NCBI GenBank assembly: GCA_021324165.1
Contig: JAJPJR010000040.1
Span: 62,001 to 126,000, forward strand
DNA from: Armatimonadota bacterium
GTDB taxonomy: Bacteria > Armatimonadota > Fimbriimonadia > Fimbriimonadales > ATM1
DNA: 64,000 nucleotides
Direction: 5' to 3'
The position numbers and the translations under genes are program-made. The notes beneath the pieces are model-generated. The model was not told the origin of the DNA. It saw only the letters and a list, made by a program, of their open reading frames with translations, and did not search any database. This document shows positions 63,541 to 64,000 of the stretch, piece after piece; position 1 is the stretch's first letter, and the number at the start of each line of letters is the position of its first letter.

Positions 63541-64000
63541 CCAAAATGTCGGGGAGCGCAACTCTTAACGCAAAAAGGTGTTTCACAAAGAAACGTATGC
63601 CGGCTCGCAGGCATCTCGCGCCGAGGGTTTGCGCTGCATTCAAAGATGAGCAGCGACAACGATCTCATAGAGCGCTTATGAGAGATCTGGAGACCGAAAT
63701 TGGGCTATCGAATGGCGCACGCGCTTGTAAAAAAAGAGTTCGCTCCGTTGAACGTCAAGCGTGTGCGCAGGCTTTGGAAGGAGGAAAAGCTGGGCCGGAT
63801 AAAACGCTTTAGGAAGAAACGAACCGGCTCGGTTTTGCCATTAGCGCCATCAGCTCCCAATGAAGTGTGGTGCCTTGACTTTTGCTACGACACATGTCTT
63901 AACAGGACCAAACTGAAGATTCTTACGATCATCGACGAGTTCACGAGAGAATGTTTAGCGCTTGAAGTTGGAACGACGTTTCGCTCATTAAAGGTTCAGC
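63541..64000 (+). pseudogene. IS3-family transposase orfB, stop codon, truncated by window end
   Basis: One frame reads GVSQRNVCRLAGISRRGFA, then DNDLIERL, a TGA at 63679 where CGA (Arg) would be expected, then GYRMAHALVKKEFAPLNVKR and NEVWCLDFCYD with the first catalytic aspartate, and IIDEFTRECLALEV with the second. The final DDE glutamate lies beyond the window. Confidence 0.88.

Larger units (their letters stand above)
63220..64000 (+). mobile_element. Decayed IS3-family insertion sequence (right end outside window)
   Basis: Two transposase frames in IS3 order, orfA then orfB, are both broken. The left terminus may lie near 63212-63241 (TGTGGGCGACTGG region), but its inverted-repeat partner would lie outside the window, so the ends are unproven. 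Confidence 0.85.

Noticed and set aside
1-64000. tRNA and rRNA genes
   Set aside because: Intergenic gaps were scanned for cloverleaf-like sequences and rRNA cores; none was convincing. A covariance-model scan would be needed to be certain.

Overview
The window looks like chromosomal DNA from a GC-rich, free-living, diderm bacterium. My best guess is Armatimonadota (Fimbriimonadia-like). This is inferred from the gene mix: an HspR/HAIR-controlled dnaK operon, an SLH-domain outer-membrane porin, a Suf operon with Rrf2 and SufT, GYF/TM2 and ARPP-1 proteins, a DUF5703 hydrolase and a LolA-like/cytochrome fusion. No rRNA or tRNA gene was found, so the placement rests on protein families only. Translation starts are mixed. 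Many genes have a strong GGAGG-type site, sometimes serving TTG. Others have no Shine-Dalgarno but carry a TANNNT-type -10 hexamer 5-9 bases before the start codon, which suggests leaderless mRNAs.

Layout. 1-4.7 kb: a DHFR-like reductase, then the heat-shock operon dnaK-hsp20-dnaJ-hspR (minus strand), with hsp20 where grpE usually sits. 4.7-7.2 kb: a CRISPR array (36-bp repeats, 30-bp spacers) split by 1,853 bp of RHS-toxin-type DNA lying exactly between two intact repeats. 7.3-11.7 kb: a compact type III effector operon, cas10-cas5-cas11-cas7-cas7, converging on the array. Its Cas10 keeps the HD nuclease motif but has no GGDD cyclase motif. No cas1, cas2, cas6 or CARF effector is present. 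11.8-24.2 kb: ARPP-1, GYF/TM2, FtsZ, a Gfo/Idh oxidoreductase, small hypotheticals, AsnS diverging from MnmG, a GT8-like transferase, a TPR protein, P-II and an aromatic-rich orphan protein.

24.2-29.6 kb: a Suf Fe-S assembly operon (sufC-sufD-sufS-sufU-sufT-rrf2-iscA-type) without sufB. 29.7-36.9 kb: an RlmI-like methyltransferase, a WD40 protein, a Tricorn-like protease, GAPDH and CoA-transferase subunit B. 37.0-41.5 kb: an SLH porin, then pstS-pstC-pstA without pstB. 41.5-47.5 kb: an S10 carboxypeptidase, a three-gene proton-translocating transhydrogenase (pntAA-pntAB-pntB), MsrB, a TIM-barrel isomerase and ribosomal protein S21. 47.6-52.9 kb: a same-direction housekeeping run of PgpH-like HD protein, YbeY, DgkA-PAP2 fusion, CNNM/CorC protein, RtcA-like cyclase and FmdB zinc ribbon. 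52.9-62.3 kb: a DUF5703 hydrolase, a LolA-like/cytochrome protein, an AlkZ-like winged-helix protein, a Tat-exported NHL propeller, an FMN reductase diverging from a DapA-family aldolase, and GyrA. 62.4-64.0 kb: a lipoprotein and a decayed IS3-family element running off the window.

The most notable points are the HD-positive, GGDD-negative Cas10 operon; the RHS cassette between CRISPR repeats, with a 10-cysteine tip and a coupled lipoprotein; an RtcA homologue whose catalytic histidine position is threonine; the missing partners (sufB, pstB, grpE, CoA-transferase A); and the recurrent leaderless-promoter geometry.
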